Of a stretch of 64,000 nucleotides of DNA, positions 26,554-35,553 are shown piece after piece (the first letter of the stretch is position 1; every line of letters starts with the position of its first letter). The notes under the pieces were generated by a model. That model saw only the letters and a list, made by a program, of their open reading frames with translations, did no database searches and had not been told where the DNA came from. The position numbers and the translations under genes were made by a program. Where the stretch lies: contig JAJPIF010000006.1 of assembly GCA_021324885.1 (NCBI GenBank), positions 1-64,000 on the forward strand, given 5' to 3'. This DNA comes from Pseudomonadota bacterium (GTDB lineage Bacteria > Desulfobacterota > Binatia > Binatales > Binataceae).

Positions 26554-26599
26554 TCTTCTCTCAATGAGGGAGAACGAGTAAGGCTGTGGGTAACCAGCA

Positions 26600-27466
26600 A
26601 TGCAACTCGCTTGGATTGGAACCGGAATAATGGGCGCCCCGATGGCGCGGCGGCTGCTGCGCGCGGGCCATCGGGTCGCCGTTTTCAATCGCACGCCGGC
26701 GCGAGCGCAGGCTCTAACCGCCGACGGCGCCACCGTCGCCCACGATGTGGCCGACGCGGTGCGCGGAGCCGAGGTGGTTTTCACGATGGTGCCGGACACG
26801 CCGGACGTCGAACAGGTGGTGGCGCAGATCGCTCCCGCAATCGAAGCGGGCCGCACGGTTGTCGACATGAGCACGATCGCGCCGGCCGGAGCGCGCCTAA
26901 TCGCGCAGCGTCTGGCGCAGCACAATGTCGAATTTCTTGACGCGCCGGTTTCGGGTGGAGAAACCGGCGCGATCGAGGGTACGTTGACGATCATGGTGGG
27001 CGGCAAACGCGAAGCCTTCGACCGTATCCACCCGCTGCTCGAACACCTCGGAAAGCGCATCACCCACATGGGGCCGGTGGGCAGCGGTCAGATGACCAAG
27101 CTGGTCAACCAAATTGCCGTCGCCGTCAACCTGGAGGCGACGGTTGAAGCCCTGCTGCTGGCGATGCGCGGTGGACTGGATCCGGCACTCGTGCTGGAAG
27201 CGATCGGGGCGGGCGCCGCAGCGTCGTGGCAGTTGAACAATCTGGGTCCCAAAATAATCGCCGGCGATTACCGGCCCGGCTTTCTGATCCGGCTGCTGCG
27301 CAAGGATCTGCGTCTGGTAAGCGAAGCCGCGCGCGATTCCAAAACCCCGCTGCCGGCATTGTCGCTGGTCAGCGCGCTGTTCGAAGCCGCCTCCGCCCAG
27401 GGCCACGATTTAGACGGCACCCAGGCGCTGGCCGCCGTGCTGGAGTCGCTGACCAAGGCCAAGTAG
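26600..27466 (+). CDS. NAD(P)-dependent beta-hydroxyacid dehydrogenase (HIBADH family)
   Basis: A 288-residue protein. The N-terminal dinucleotide-binding signature is IGTGIMGAPMARRLLRAGH. The substrate-binding motif is FLDAPVSGGETGA, the catalytic lysine block GSGQMTKLVNQI, and the C-terminal helical domain includes DLRLVSEAARDS. The family oxidises 3-hydroxyisobutyrate or reduces tartronate semialdehyde or succinic semialdehyde. The sequence alone does not choose among these. It is probably cotranscribed with the CoA transferase. Confidence 0.9.
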   Translation: MQLAWIGTGIMGAPMARRLLRAGHRVAVFNRTPARAQALTADGATVAHDVADAVRGAEVVFTMVPDTPDVEQVVAQIAPAIEAGRTVVDMSTIAPAGARLIAQRLAQHNVEFLDAPVSGGETGAIEGTLTIMVGGKREAFDRIHPLLEHLGKRITHMGPVGSGQMTKLVNQIAVAVNLEATVEALLLAMRGGLDPALVLEAIGAGAAASWQLNNLGPKIIAGDYRPGFLIRLLRKDLRLVSEAARDSKTPLPALSLVSALFEAASAQGHDLDGTQALAAVLESLTKAK

Positions 27467-27495
27467 TCGCCGGTAATTCCAAAAACGCCACCTTG

Positions 27496-28335
27496 TCAGG
27501 CGCTTCTGCTTGCGATCGGTTTGCGATCGGCCGTTTTGTCCGGCGCTCTGTTGCGACGCGCCCAGATTATGATGGCCAGCCCGACGATGATCATGGGGAT
27601 CGAAAGAATCTGTCCCATCGTAATCACGCCGCCGATGTACCCTAATTGAGGATCGGGCTGGCGGAAGAATTCCGCCAGGCAGCGAAACAGGCCGTAAAAG
27701 GTCAGGAATGTCCCCAACAGGATGCCGTCCGGAGGGCGTCTGTGGGCTATCGTCCAGACAATCGCAAAGAGTACCAATCCCTCCATGGCGGCCTCGTAAA
27801 GCTGCGACGGATGACGCGGCACCATCATCCCATGGACCAGCGGCGCGCGGGGAAAAATCATCGCCCAGGGAACGTTGGAAGGACGCCCCCATAACTCTCC
27901 GTTGATAAAGTTCCCGATCCTTCCAAGGAACAGGCCCACAGGAACAACCGGCACGACCAGGTCGGCCAGAGTCAGAAATCCGATCCCGGTTTTGCGCGCG
28001 AACAGCGCGCCAGCGACGATCACGCCGATCAGACCGCCATGGAACGACATTCCCCCGTCCCACACGGCGATGATCTGGGCGGGATGACGCAGATAGTACG
28101 GCAAATTGTAAAAGAGCACGTAGCCCAGACGGCCGCCGAGGAGCACGCCAGCAACCAAATAAAGGACGAGTTCCGCCACCGCGTCGCGATCCAACGGCAG
28201 CCGGCGCTTTTGCGCCAGATAACAAAGCAGGAAGTAACCGATTATAAATGCCAGCGCATACATCACCCCGTACCAGTGGATCTGCAGCGGCCCCAGATGC
28301 ACCGCCACGGGGTTTAGATTGTCAACGAAATGCAA
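27496..28335 (-). CDS. lgt: Prolipoprotein diacylglyceryl transferase
   Basis: A 279-residue polytopic inner-membrane enzyme that transfers diacylglyceryl from phosphatidylglycerol to the lipobox cysteine of prolipoproteins. Diagnostic residues are seen in IHWYGVMYALAFIIGY, GGRLGYVLFYN, WDGGMSFHGGLIG (essential His) and GRIGNFINGELWG (essential Arg, Asn, Glu). About seven membrane helices. It is convergent with the HIBADH gene (30 bases apart) and divergent from aqpZ. Lnt, the last enzyme of the same pathway, is encoded at 38964-40631. Confidence 0.95.
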   Translation of the reverse strand: MHFVDNLNPVAVHLGPLQIHWYGVMYALAFIIGYFLLCYLAQKRRLPLDRDAVAELVLYLVAGVLLGGRLGYVLFYNLPYYLRHPAQIIAVWDGGMSFHGGLIGVIVAGALFARKTGIGFLTLADLVVPVVPVGLFLGRIGNFINGELWGRPSNVPWAMIFPRAPLVHGMMVPRHPSQLYEAAMEGLVLFAIVWTIAHRRPPDGILLGTFLTFYGLFRCLAEFFRQPDPQLGYIGGVITMGQILSIPMIIVGLAIIIWARRNRAPDKTADRKPIASRSA

Positions 28336-28594
28336 TGCTCGTATCCCGGATTTATCGGCTGAAGTCAGTGTAACAGCTTAAGGCCGCCGACCGTACTACG
28401 CCGGCCGCGCTGGCCGAAACCCGGAGCCGTCACCCTCGTCGGGCGTCATAATAACAAGCGTCAACAAAAAACGATTGATCTTGGCTGGAACTTATTGGTA
28501 TTGAGCCGCCTGAGTCTTGCCGCGCGGAGAGTTGACCGTGTGACCCGCCGGCCGTTGTGAGAAGCCGGGTGACCTAAACCAAGGGAGATATCTT

Positions 28595-29350
28595 ATGAGT
28601 CTTTCGCGCAGGATGGCGGCTGAACTGATCGGGACATTCTGGCTGGTTTTGGGGGGATGCGGCGCCGCGGTTTTGGCGGCCGGTTTCCCGCATACTGGAA
28701 TCGGCTTTCTCGGGGTGGCACTTGCGTTCGGTCTCACCCTTTTGACGATGGCGTATGCGATCGGTCACATCTCAGGATGTCATATCAATCCGGCGGTGAG
28801 CGTTGGGCTATGGGCGGGCGGACGTTTTCCAGGCTCCGAAGTGATCCCCTACATAATCGCGCAGGTTATCGGCGGGATTATCGCCGCCGCCGTGCTTTAT
28901 GTAATCGCCAGCGGCAAAGCCGGATTCAGTCTTGGCGCAGGCTTCGCCGCCAACGGATATGGCGCGCATTCACCCGGCGGTTACAGTCTGGAGGCGGCGG
29001 CTGTCTGTGAGGTGGTGATGACGCTGATATTCCTGTTCGTCATCATGGGGGCGACCGACAAACGGGTTCCCGCCGGCTTTGCCCCGATACCAATTGGTCT
29101 GGTGTTGACGCTGATTCATCTCATCAGTATCCCGGTGACGAACACGTCGGTGAATCCCGCTCGCAGCACCGGCCCGGCGCTGTTCGTGGGCGGATGGGCC
29201 ATCGCGCAGCTATGGCTGTTCTGGGTGGCACCGATTCTGGGCGCCACTTTGGGCGGGATTCTCTATCGCGTGGTTTGCTCGGAAGAAATCGCGCTGCCCG
29301 CTCCGTCTTTGGCGCCGCCAGTCGCACCGGCCACACAACCTGGCGCTTAA
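28595..29350 (+). CDS. aqpZ: Aquaporin Z-type water channel
   Basis: A 251-residue channel with six helices and two NPA half-helices: [17 protein letters not shown] and [16 protein letters not shown]. The second includes the selectivity-filter Arg after NPA. The N-terminus [20 protein letters not shown] is typical of AqpZ. A narrow water-type filter is suggested by the AqpZ-like loop residues, not a glycerol facilitator. GGGAG precedes ATG 28595. The C-terminal tail is alanine/proline-rich. Confidence 0.93.
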   Translation: MSLSRRMAAELIGTFWLVLGGCGAAVLAAGFPHTGIGFLGVALAFGLTLLTMAYAIGHISGCHINPAVSVGLWAGGRFPGSEVIPYIIAQVIGGIIAAAVLYVIASGKAGFSLGAGFAANGYGAHSPGGYSLEAAAVCEVVMTLIFLFVIMGATDKRVPAGFAPIPIGLVLTLIHLISIPVTNTSVNPARSTGPALFVGGWAIAQLWLFWVAPILGATLGGILYRVVCSEEIALPAPSLAPPVAPATQPGA

Positions 29351-29439
29351 GAACCGCGGCAAGATTCGCTCCTGTGCGGTAAAGTAAGAAATCCGCTGAT
29401 CGGCGGGATCTCGATTTTCTTAACCCAAGGAGTTAAACG

Positions 29440-29610
29440 ATGGCCAAAGCTGTAGATCCGGTATGCAAAATGGAGGTCGATGAGCAGAAAGCCGCCAGCC
29501 ACAGCGAGCACCAGGGACATCTGTATTTTTTCTGCTCCAAAAGCTGCAAGACCAAATTCGACCATGACCCGGACCGCTATTTGCCGCGCGACCGCACTCC
29601 CGCCGCATAG
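29440..29610 (+). CDS. Small YHS-domain protein (56 residues)
   Basis: ATG 29440 follows AAGGAG (29427-29432) by seven bases. The product carries VDPVCKMEVDEQKA and YFFCSKSCKTKFDHDP, the complete YHS domain with its C-x-M and FCSxxC cysteine motifs for binding a transition metal such as copper. Stand-alone YHS proteins are often metallochaperone-like or partners of metal ATPases. None is nearby, so its partner is unknown. The only neighbour on the same strand is aqpZ. Confidence 0.88.
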   Translation: MAKAVDPVCKMEVDEQKAASHSEHQGHLYFFCSKSCKTKFDHDPDRYLPRDRTPAA

Positions 29611-29899
29611 CTGCGGCGCGGACAGCCTTCCAGTGGAACTGCCCGCAAGTCGGTAATCGCAGATTGAGAGGGTAGCGATTCAAGGGGCGATTATTCCTGA
29701 GGGTGGCCAATTGCCGGTTCGAAGCGCCGTCCTGCCCACCACGAAAATCAAGTGGCAGGCTGAAAAATTTTGTTTCGAGAACCGCGGTTAACCGCCTTCG
29801 TTCAATTTGTTTCAGATACGCCACCGCATCCTGGCGCCGAGCGCTTGACGGCGGGGCCCCGGCTTCCCTACTACTCGCTTAAGATTATTGAGGTGAGTC

Positions 29900-31333
29900 A
29901 TGCCTTCGGTATCCAAGTCCAAATCAGCCGCCGTCCGCGCCCATTTGAGCCATCCCGTAATCGATTCCGATGGCCATCATGTCGAATATGGACCGCGGGT
30001 GCGCGACTACGTTGCGCAAGTGGCAGGCGTTCAGATGGCGGATCGAGTGGGGCCGGCGCTGGAGGGAACGATTGCCAGCACCAGATGGTATCGCGAAACG
30101 CCCGCTCAACGGCGTGAACACCGCACCAAGCGCTCGCCGTTTTGGGGCTTGCCGACCAAAAACACCCTCGATCTCGCCACCGCTTTGTTTCCCCGGCTGA
30201 TGTGCGAGCGGATGGAGGAAATGGGCCTGGATTTTTGCGTGCTGTATCCAAGTCTGGGTCTGGTTGCAGGCCATTTCGAAGAAGCCGAGGTGAGGCGCGC
30301 GGCATGCCGTGCGCTCAACATGTATTGCTCCGAAATCTGGGGGGAATACCGCGAGCGCATCGCCCCCGTCGCGACGGTCCCGATGCACACCCCGCAGGAA
30401 GCGAGCGAGGAACTGGAGTACGCGGTCAAGGTCCTCAAGATGCGCGCGGTCCTGATGCCGAGTTATGTTAAGCGTCCGATTCCGGCCGCGGCGCGCGACT
30501 ATCCGTATGCGTTCTGGCTGGATACGTTTGGGATCGACAGCGAGTATGATTACGATCCGGTTTGGGCGAAGTGCCAGGAACTGAAGGTGGTGCCGAGCTT
30601 CCACAGTCACGGCGAGGGATGGGGCAGCCGCACTTCAATTTCGAATTACGTCTACAATCACGTCGGCCATTTCGCCTCCTCCGCCGACGCGGTCTGCAAG
30701 TCGCTGTTCCTGGGCGGGGTGACGCGGCGATTTCCACAGCTGCGGTTCTCATTCCTCGAAGGCGGCGTCGGCTGGGCGCGCAGCCTGTTCGCCGATCTGA
30801 TCGGCCATTGGGAGAAGCGTAACCTCAATGCGCTTTCCAATTACGACCCGGCCAATATCGATCAGGAATTGCTGACCGAACTGTCGCGCCGTTATGGCGG
30901 CAAAGTGCTGGGCAACCGGGAGTTCGTCAAAGGCCGCGAAGTGGTCGGATCACGCGCCGGCGATCCCAGCGACGATTTTGCCGCCTGCTCGATTGCCGTT
31001 AAAGAGGATTTCCGGGAACTCTTTTTAAAACCGTTCTTTTTCGGGTGCGAAGCCGACGACCCGATAACGTCCTCCGCTTTCGACGCCAAACGCAATCCGC
31101 TATCGGCACGGCTCAATGCGATCTACGGCTCCGACATCGGCCATTTCGACGTTCCCGATATGAGCGCAGTCACCGCGGAGGCATTTGAGGCGGTCGAAAA
31201 TGGATGCATGAGCGAAGAGGATTTCCGCGACTTCGTGTTCGTTAATCCAGTAAAATTGTGGACCGCGCTTAACCCCGCCTTCTTCAAAGGTACGGTGGTG
31301 GAAAGCGCCGTGAACAAATACCTCGCCAAATAA
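29900..31333 (+). CDS. Amidohydrolase family protein (metal-dependent TIM-barrel hydrolase)
   Basis: A 477-residue protein of the amidohydrolase_2 superfamily. It starts with HPVIDSDGHHVEYGP, the first metal-site strand in this subgroup. Later segments are MEEMGLDFCVLYPSLGL, VPSFHSHGEGWG, FSFLEGGVGWARSLFADLIG and YGSDIGHFDVPDM (the C-terminal metal-binding Asp). Relatives include decarboxylases and aromatic or C-C bond hydrolases, and are abundant in uncultured soil bacteria. The substrate is not deducible. The preceding 289-base gap (29611-29899) holds no gene. Confidence 0.85.
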   Translation: MPSVSKSKSAAVRAHLSHPVIDSDGHHVEYGPRVRDYVAQVAGVQMADRVGPALEGTIASTRWYRETPAQRREHRTKRSPFWGLPTKNTLDLATALFPRLMCERMEEMGLDFCVLYPSLGLVAGHFEEAEVRRAACRALNMYCSEIWGEYRERIAPVATVPMHTPQEASEELEYAVKVLKMRAVLMPSYVKRPIPAAARDYPYAFWLDTFGIDSEYDYDPVWAKCQELKVVPSFHSHGEGWGSRTSISNYVYNHVGHFASSADAVCKSLFLGGVTRRFPQLRFSFLEGGVGWARSLFADLIGHWEKRNLNALSNYDPANIDQELLTELSRRYGGKVLGNREFVKGREVVGSRAGDPSDDFAACSIAVKEDFRELFLKPFFFGCEADDPITSSAFDAKRNPLSARLNAIYGSDIGHFDVPDMSAVTAEAFEAVENGCMSEEDFRDFVFVNPVKLWTALNPAFFKGTVVESAVNKYLAK

Positions 31334-31360
31334 ACCATCCGGGGCCGTCGGCGGTGGTCC

Positions 31361-32056
31361 TCACCGGCGAAAAATTTCGATGTCCTGCGTCAGAATAACG
31401 GCCAACCTGCTAACCTCGATGAAGTTGGGGAGGTCTTCGCGCACCGCCTCGATCTCCCTGGACTCCACGCTGTGTTTCAGATCCTCGAGGCTGTCGAACC
31501 ATGCTTCGGCCACACCGTCGCATAGCGGGGCGTTGCGGGTTCCGTATGATTGCGGCATAGCATGGTCCTGAACGTAACGACGCAGGCCCGGGATGCGGAC
31601 CGCCAGCGGTCCGTGGTGTTCTTTCCAGTAGCGTTGGAAATCAGCGACGCTCATCCCTTCCTTGCGAGTCAACAGCGCCACCAGATGAATACTGGCCGCA
31701 GAGATGGGGCCGTCCTTGTGCGTCACTTCGTTGGAAAGCAGGAAACGGCGCGCGCTTAACTCCGTGAAATTGGCTTGATCCTGTATCGCGACCTGTGCCG
31801 CTGGCGAGAGGTTGCCAATCCGCCGCTCCTCCAGGCTGTTGAACCACATCGTCGCCATCCCGTCATAGGGCGGCTCGCCATTCCCACAGGGAATCTCGGC
31901 ATTGCCGTAGGTTAGGAGCAAAGTGTGCGACTGAATGTAATGACGAATATGGGTCAGCGGCCGCGTTATCTCGGCGTGAATTGTGCGCCAATACTGTTGA
32001 AATTCCTGCGGGGACAATCCCGGCTTTCTTTTGGCAAAAAACAGACCCTTGATCAT
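31361..32056 (-). CDS. Tandem EthD-domain protein
   Basis: A 231-residue protein made of two EthD-like (dimeric alpha/beta barrel) halves. The first has FAKRKPGLSPQEFQQYWRTI and the second LTRKEGMSVADFQRYWKEHH, each followed by an RHYIQSH or RRYVQDH motif and a W-F-DSLE segment. EthD folds normally dimerise, so the internal duplication gives a self-contained pseudo-dimer. EthD was first found with cytochrome P450 ether degradation; its enzymatic role is unclear. It is convergent with the amidohydrolase gene, possibly a functional neighbour. Confidence 0.85.
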   Translation of the reverse strand: MIKGLFFAKRKPGLSPQEFQQYWRTIHAEITRPLTHIRHYIQSHTLLLTYGNAEIPCGNGEPPYDGMATMWFNSLEERRIGNLSPAAQVAIQDQANFTELSARRFLLSNEVTHKDGPISAASIHLVALLTRKEGMSVADFQRYWKEHHGPLAVRIPGLRRYVQDHAMPQSYGTRNAPLCDGVAEAWFDSLEDLKHSVESREIEAVREDLPNFIEVSRLAVILTQDIEIFRR

Positions 32057-32107
32057 GCACGATGCTTTCCAGATGTAAGATGCTTTCCAGGTTTTTGCTC
32101 CACGACT

Positions 32108-33604
32108 TCAGACGCCGAAGATCGAGCGCATCTTGTCCAGCAACCAGTTGCGCCCGCGCCGATCTTCGGTCGAGCTGGCAGCCTGGACGCGCTCGCGAGT
32201 CTCGCTGATACGCCGCGCCACCACCTCGCTCACCTGGTTGAGAGCGTCGGGACGGGCGTGGAACAGATGAATGAATGCCTCGCGGTTGAGCTCCAGCACT
32301 TCCACATCCGAGCGTGCCACCACGCTGGCGTTGCGCGGTTCGCCGGTCAAGAGGGAGATTTCACCAAAAAAGGCCGGCGCATCCAGGTCGCGGATGTGGA
32401 TAGAGCCGCCGTTGCCCGCGTTAGCGACGATCTTCACCTTGCCGCGGCGCAGTATGTGGAAGTAGTCGCCGACCTCGCCCTGATGCATCAGAGTTTCGCC
32501 CGCCCCGAACTGATGCACGTGCGTGTTCGGCACCAGGATCTCGAGTTCTTCGTCGCTCAGCCCGGCCAGAAAATCGACCTGCCGCAACTCCACGATCAGG
32601 CGTTTCTGGCGCTCGGCGAGATCCTGACTGGCCGGCGCCGGATGCAGATGGACGGTACGAATCGGAAACGGGATGTCGATCGAATGGCGCCGCAGCGCGT
32701 ACCACACGTTGCTGATCACCGTGTCGCGAACCTGTTCATGGGTGCCGTAGTCGGAAAGCCAGAACCGCAAGCGGTATTTGATCGCGCAGTCACTGTACTC
32801 CACCGCCATCACTTCGGGCTCGGGATGATGCGACACGCCCTCGGCATGGCGCAGCACCCGCATAAGGATTTCCTTGACCCGGTTGGGCGGCTCTTCGTAG
32901 GGCAGGCCGATGAAGATCGCGTCGGCGACGCCGCCCGCCGTGTAGTTCACGACCACGTCTTTGGCGATCAGGTTGTTGGGGATTTCCAGGCGTTCGTTAT
33001 CGCGCGTAATGAGCCGCGTCGCGCGCCATCCAATACCCTGGACGCGGCCCAGATAATTGCCGAAATGCACCCAATCGCCCGGCTCGAACGGCTTTTGAAG
33101 CTGCATCGACAATCCGGCGAAGATATTGCCCAGCGTGTCCTGCAAGGCGAAACCGATGATCACCGAGATCACCGCCGAAGTTGCCAGCAGCGATGTCACA
33201 TCGACGTGCAAGGTGGCGCGCAGCACCACCATCACGACCACCGCGTAGAGCACGATCAGGATCAGATCCCAGAAGATATTGGACGCTCTGACTTTGCTCG
33301 GCAGCACATAATCCGACAGGTCCAGCAGCAGCCGGATCATCCCGAAAAAAAACAGGACCAGCGCCAGAGCTTCCAGAGACAGGCCGACTTCGGAAGTGCG
33401 CTGCACCAGATGCATCAGGATATCGGCCATGAAGCCGGCGCCGATCAGGATTGGACCGGCGGGACCGACATAGCCGCTGTCCGAACGGTTGAGAGCAAAC
33501 GCGGCCAGCGTGGCGGCGGTCGCCAAGCCGGCTTCAACGGCCAGGCGCACATGCGGCGCCAGCACCGTCAGACTCAGAATCGTTTGCAGCGAGGTTTCCG
33601 CCAT
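32108..33604 (-). CDS. MscS-type mechanosensitive channel with C-terminal cyclic-nucleotide-binding domain
   Basis: A 498-residue protein. About four to five membrane helices come first, then the pore helix and beta domain of MscS (SVIIGFALQDTLGNIFAGLS, PFEPGDWVHFGNYLGRV, IPNNLIAKDVVVNY). A cNMP-binding domain occupies residues 365-480 (GAGETLMHQGEVGDYFHILR, DAPAFFGEISLLTGEPRNAS). The FGEISLLTG...RNASVVA stretch is a phosphate-binding cassette. Such channels may be gated or tuned by cAMP or cGMP as well as membrane tension. It is the last gene of the minus-strand guaB run, 20 bases after the glycosyltransferase stop. Confidence 0.9.
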   Translation of the reverse strand: MAETSLQTILSLTVLAPHVRLAVEAGLATAATLAAFALNRSDSGYVGPAGPILIGAGFMADILMHLVQRTSEVGLSLEALALVLFFFGMIRLLLDLSDYVLPSKVRASNIFWDLILIVLYAVVVMVVLRATLHVDVTSLLATSAVISVIIGFALQDTLGNIFAGLSMQLQKPFEPGDWVHFGNYLGRVQGIGWRATRLITRDNERLEIPNNLIAKDVVVNYTAGGVADAIFIGLPYEEPPNRVKEILMRVLRHAEGVSHHPEPEVMAVEYSDCAIKYRLRFWLSDYGTHEQVRDTVISNVWYALRRHSIDIPFPIRTVHLHPAPASQDLAERQKRLIVELRQVDFLAGLSDEELEILVPNTHVHQFGAGETLMHQGEVGDYFHILRRGKVKIVANAGNGGSIHIRDLDAPAFFGEISLLTGEPRNASVVARSDVEVLELNREAFIHLFHARPDALNQVSEVVARRISETRERVQAASSTEDRRGRNWLLDKMRSIFGV

Positions 33605-33624
33605 AGCGGTGTTTTCCGCACCTG

Positions 33625-34803
33625 CTAGAGTCCCAGCTCGACGGCGATCTCCTCCAGGAGCGCGGCGGCGTCAAAATATTCCCGCGCCAACTCGCGCGCC
33701 GCCCTCGCATGGCGTCGGTAATCCGCATTGACTTGCCTGATCGCGTCCACCGCCTCGGCGGCATCGTTGAAACCGAGCAGTCCAACGCCGGTGGGCAGAT
33801 ACTTCTCGAATCCCGTAAACTGGGTCACCACCGGCCGGCCCGCGGCAAGATAGGTCGCGCTGCGATCGCTGAACCATCCGGAACGCGTTCTGACGTAGGA
33901 ATCCTTGGACACCGTGAATTCGCCGCGCGAGGCGCTTATGTAATTGTGATATTCATCCAGATCCAGCGACATCGGAACCACCGGCCGGATAGTGAACCCG
34001 CCCTTCAGCGCGCGGTCATAATCGGGACCCCCTTCGAGATCGGTGGCGAGTTCAATCGGCTGTCCGGCGCGGCGGGCGACGTCCAGCACCTGCCTGAAAT
34101 TGACGTGCTTGGACCACCAGTATTTTTCACCCTCGATCTCGACATCATTGCCCTTGTTGGTCCACGTGCCGACGGTGGTGAAAACCGCCGGCTCCGCCGG
34201 ACCCACTCCTTCATGCCACAGATCGAGCAGTACGGGCGGACGCGTGCGATGCCAGCGCAGCGATCCCGTGGGCAGCAGGCAGTCAGGCGCGCCGATATTG
34301 TAGGCATAGGTGAAGAAGTCACGATGAGCCCGCGCGGTATGCACGGCGTCGCTATCGCCGCGCGCCAGGCTTACCTGAAACGGTCCCGGGTCGGTCTCGA
34401 GGTAAACCATGCGGCAGGATTGATGCTCTTCGCGGGGCTTGGTCGCAACACACAGGTTGAAGACCGCGTCAGCCTCACGTAGCAGGGCACGACATCGCTC
34501 GCGGCTCATGCCCAGGTAGTCGCCGGAAGCCGGATCGAGAAACCCCCAGCGATCGCCAAATCCATAACGTTGCAGCGCCGGGATGACCAGTTTCATGTTG
34601 GGAGCGGCATCGGGGCCCGGGCTTTGCTTAACCGGGTCATAAACATAAGCCCAGTGATCCTCAAGATAATAAACATCAAAGCCGAGTCGCTCAAAGCCAA
34701 TCAGGTGATGGAGCAATTGCCACACCACCCCCGCGAACGGATAGCGGATCGCCAAATGCTGGACGACGATTTTTCCTCGATGATTGCGTTTGGCAGCAGG
34801 CAC
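33625..34803 (-). CDS. Glycosyltransferase, group 1-like (GT-B)
   Basis: A protein of about 392 residues from GTG 34803. Features are VVQHLAIRYPFAGVVWQLLH, FERLGFDVYYLEDH (N-terminal Rossmann), and a C-terminal donor-site block TRSGWFSDRSATYLAAGRPV followed by VVTQFTGF. The last is the glycosyltransferase pattern in which an acidic/Ser motif precedes a Pro-Val turn. It does not retain a canonical E-x7-E. The donor and acceptor are unknown. The frame upstream of 34803 belongs to antisense of rdgB. The start is uncertain because no ATG exists near the conserved N-terminus. Confidence 0.72.
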   Translation of the reverse strand: MPAAKRNHRGKIVVQHLAIRYPFAGVVWQLLHHLIGFERLGFDVYYLEDHWAYVYDPVKQSPGPDAAPNMKLVIPALQRYGFGDRWGFLDPASGDYLGMSRERCRALLREADAVFNLCVATKPREEHQSCRMVYLETDPGPFQVSLARGDSDAVHTARAHRDFFTYAYNIGAPDCLLPTGSLRWHRTRPPVLLDLWHEGVGPAEPAVFTTVGTWTNKGNDVEIEGEKYWWSKHVNFRQVLDVARRAGQPIELATDLEGGPDYDRALKGGFTIRPVVPMSLDLDEYHNYISASRGEFTVSKDSYVRTRSGWFSDRSATYLAAGRPVVTQFTGFEKYLPTGVGLLGFNDAAEAVDAIRQVNADYRRHARAARELAREYFDAAALLEEIAVELGL

Positions 34804-34834
34804 GCGGCCAAGTATACAGATTTCGGCCGGCCAA

Positions 34835-35452
34835 TTACATGCGCGCAATTTCGCGTAAATAAGGACCGGCACGCTCGACCGCGGTTCTACGCTGGCCAAT
34901 CCGAGCTTCCTCTCGCTCGCCCAGCTGCGCCAGATAGCATCCGCGCGCCGGCAGATACAGGACCGCACGATATGGAAATCCCGGCCGCACCGGCCGGTAG
35001 AGCTGGCGCGCGATGACGCCCTCGATCGCCGCTTCCACCGTGTGTTCCACCTCCCTGCCATCATGCTCATAGACCAGCGCAAGGACGCAGCGGATTCGCG
35101 CTGACCGTTGGCCGTCAGGCACGTCGGCCATCCGGCGAATAATCTCACCCGCCAGCATCTCGTCGCTGGCATCCGGCCCCAGCCATCGATGGGAACTGAC
35201 GCCGGGCGCGCCGCCGAGCGCGTCCACCTCCAGTCCGCCGTCATCGGCGAGGATCGGCAGGTGCGCTCGCTCGAAATAAAAACGCGCCTTGATCAGCGCG
35301 TTTTCAGCAAACGTGCGGCCGGTTTCCGCCGGCTCTTCCCGGATTGCCAAATCACGCAGCGACAGCAACTGGAGCGGATAATGCGCCAGCAGCAGCCGGT
35401 ACTCAGAAAGCTTGGCCGGATTGGTGGTAGCTATTAAAAGCCGCGCATTCAT
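34835..35452 (-). CDS. rdgB: RdgB/HAM1-family NTP pyrophosphatase, divergent
   Basis: A 205-residue protein. N-terminal motifs are canonical: LLIATTNPAKLSEY (T/SxNxxK nucleotide loop), TFAENALIKARFYFE, and DALGGAPGVSSHRWLG. RdgB hydrolyses dITP and XTP to monophosphates. The active-site DDSGLEV is DDGGLEV here. The usual GYDPIF motif reads PYRAVLYLP and the C-terminal SHR base-binding motif reads GQRR, so several substrate-contact residues are changed. It may have altered specificity. It sits between ddl and a glycosyltransferase in the guaB run. Confidence 0.82.
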   Translation of the reverse strand: MNARLLIATTNPAKLSEYRLLLAHYPLQLLSLRDLAIREEPAETGRTFAENALIKARFYFERAHLPILADDGGLEVDALGGAPGVSSHRWLGPDASDEMLAGEIIRRMADVPDGQRSARIRCVLALVYEHDGREVEHTVEAAIEGVIARQLYRPVRPGFPYRAVLYLPARGCYLAQLGEREEARIGQRRTAVERAGPYLREIARM

Positions 35453-35553
35453 TCAAGAGCGCTCCCATTGGTTCCGCACTCTCCATCAGAGCGGTGAGAG
35501 CTCGGGGGTGACGGCGAAGTTTCAACTCTACGACCGCGAATCCAAATCGATCG

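Noticed and set aside
25189-27069. Minus-strand 626-codon frame opposite the CoA transferase and dehydrogenase
   Set aside because: It spans two real plus-strand genes and their gap, and the translation is low-complexity with no domain.
29690-29760. tRNA-like 3' end (GGTTCGAAGC ... CCACCA)
   Set aside because: It has a T-loop-like and CCA-like string, but no acceptor, D-arm or anticodon stem can be paired upstream.
31925-33628. Long plus-strand open frame opposite the MscS-cNMP channel
   Set aside because: A mirror of codon bias in the real minus-strand channel. The product is rich in His, Gln and Arg with no motif.
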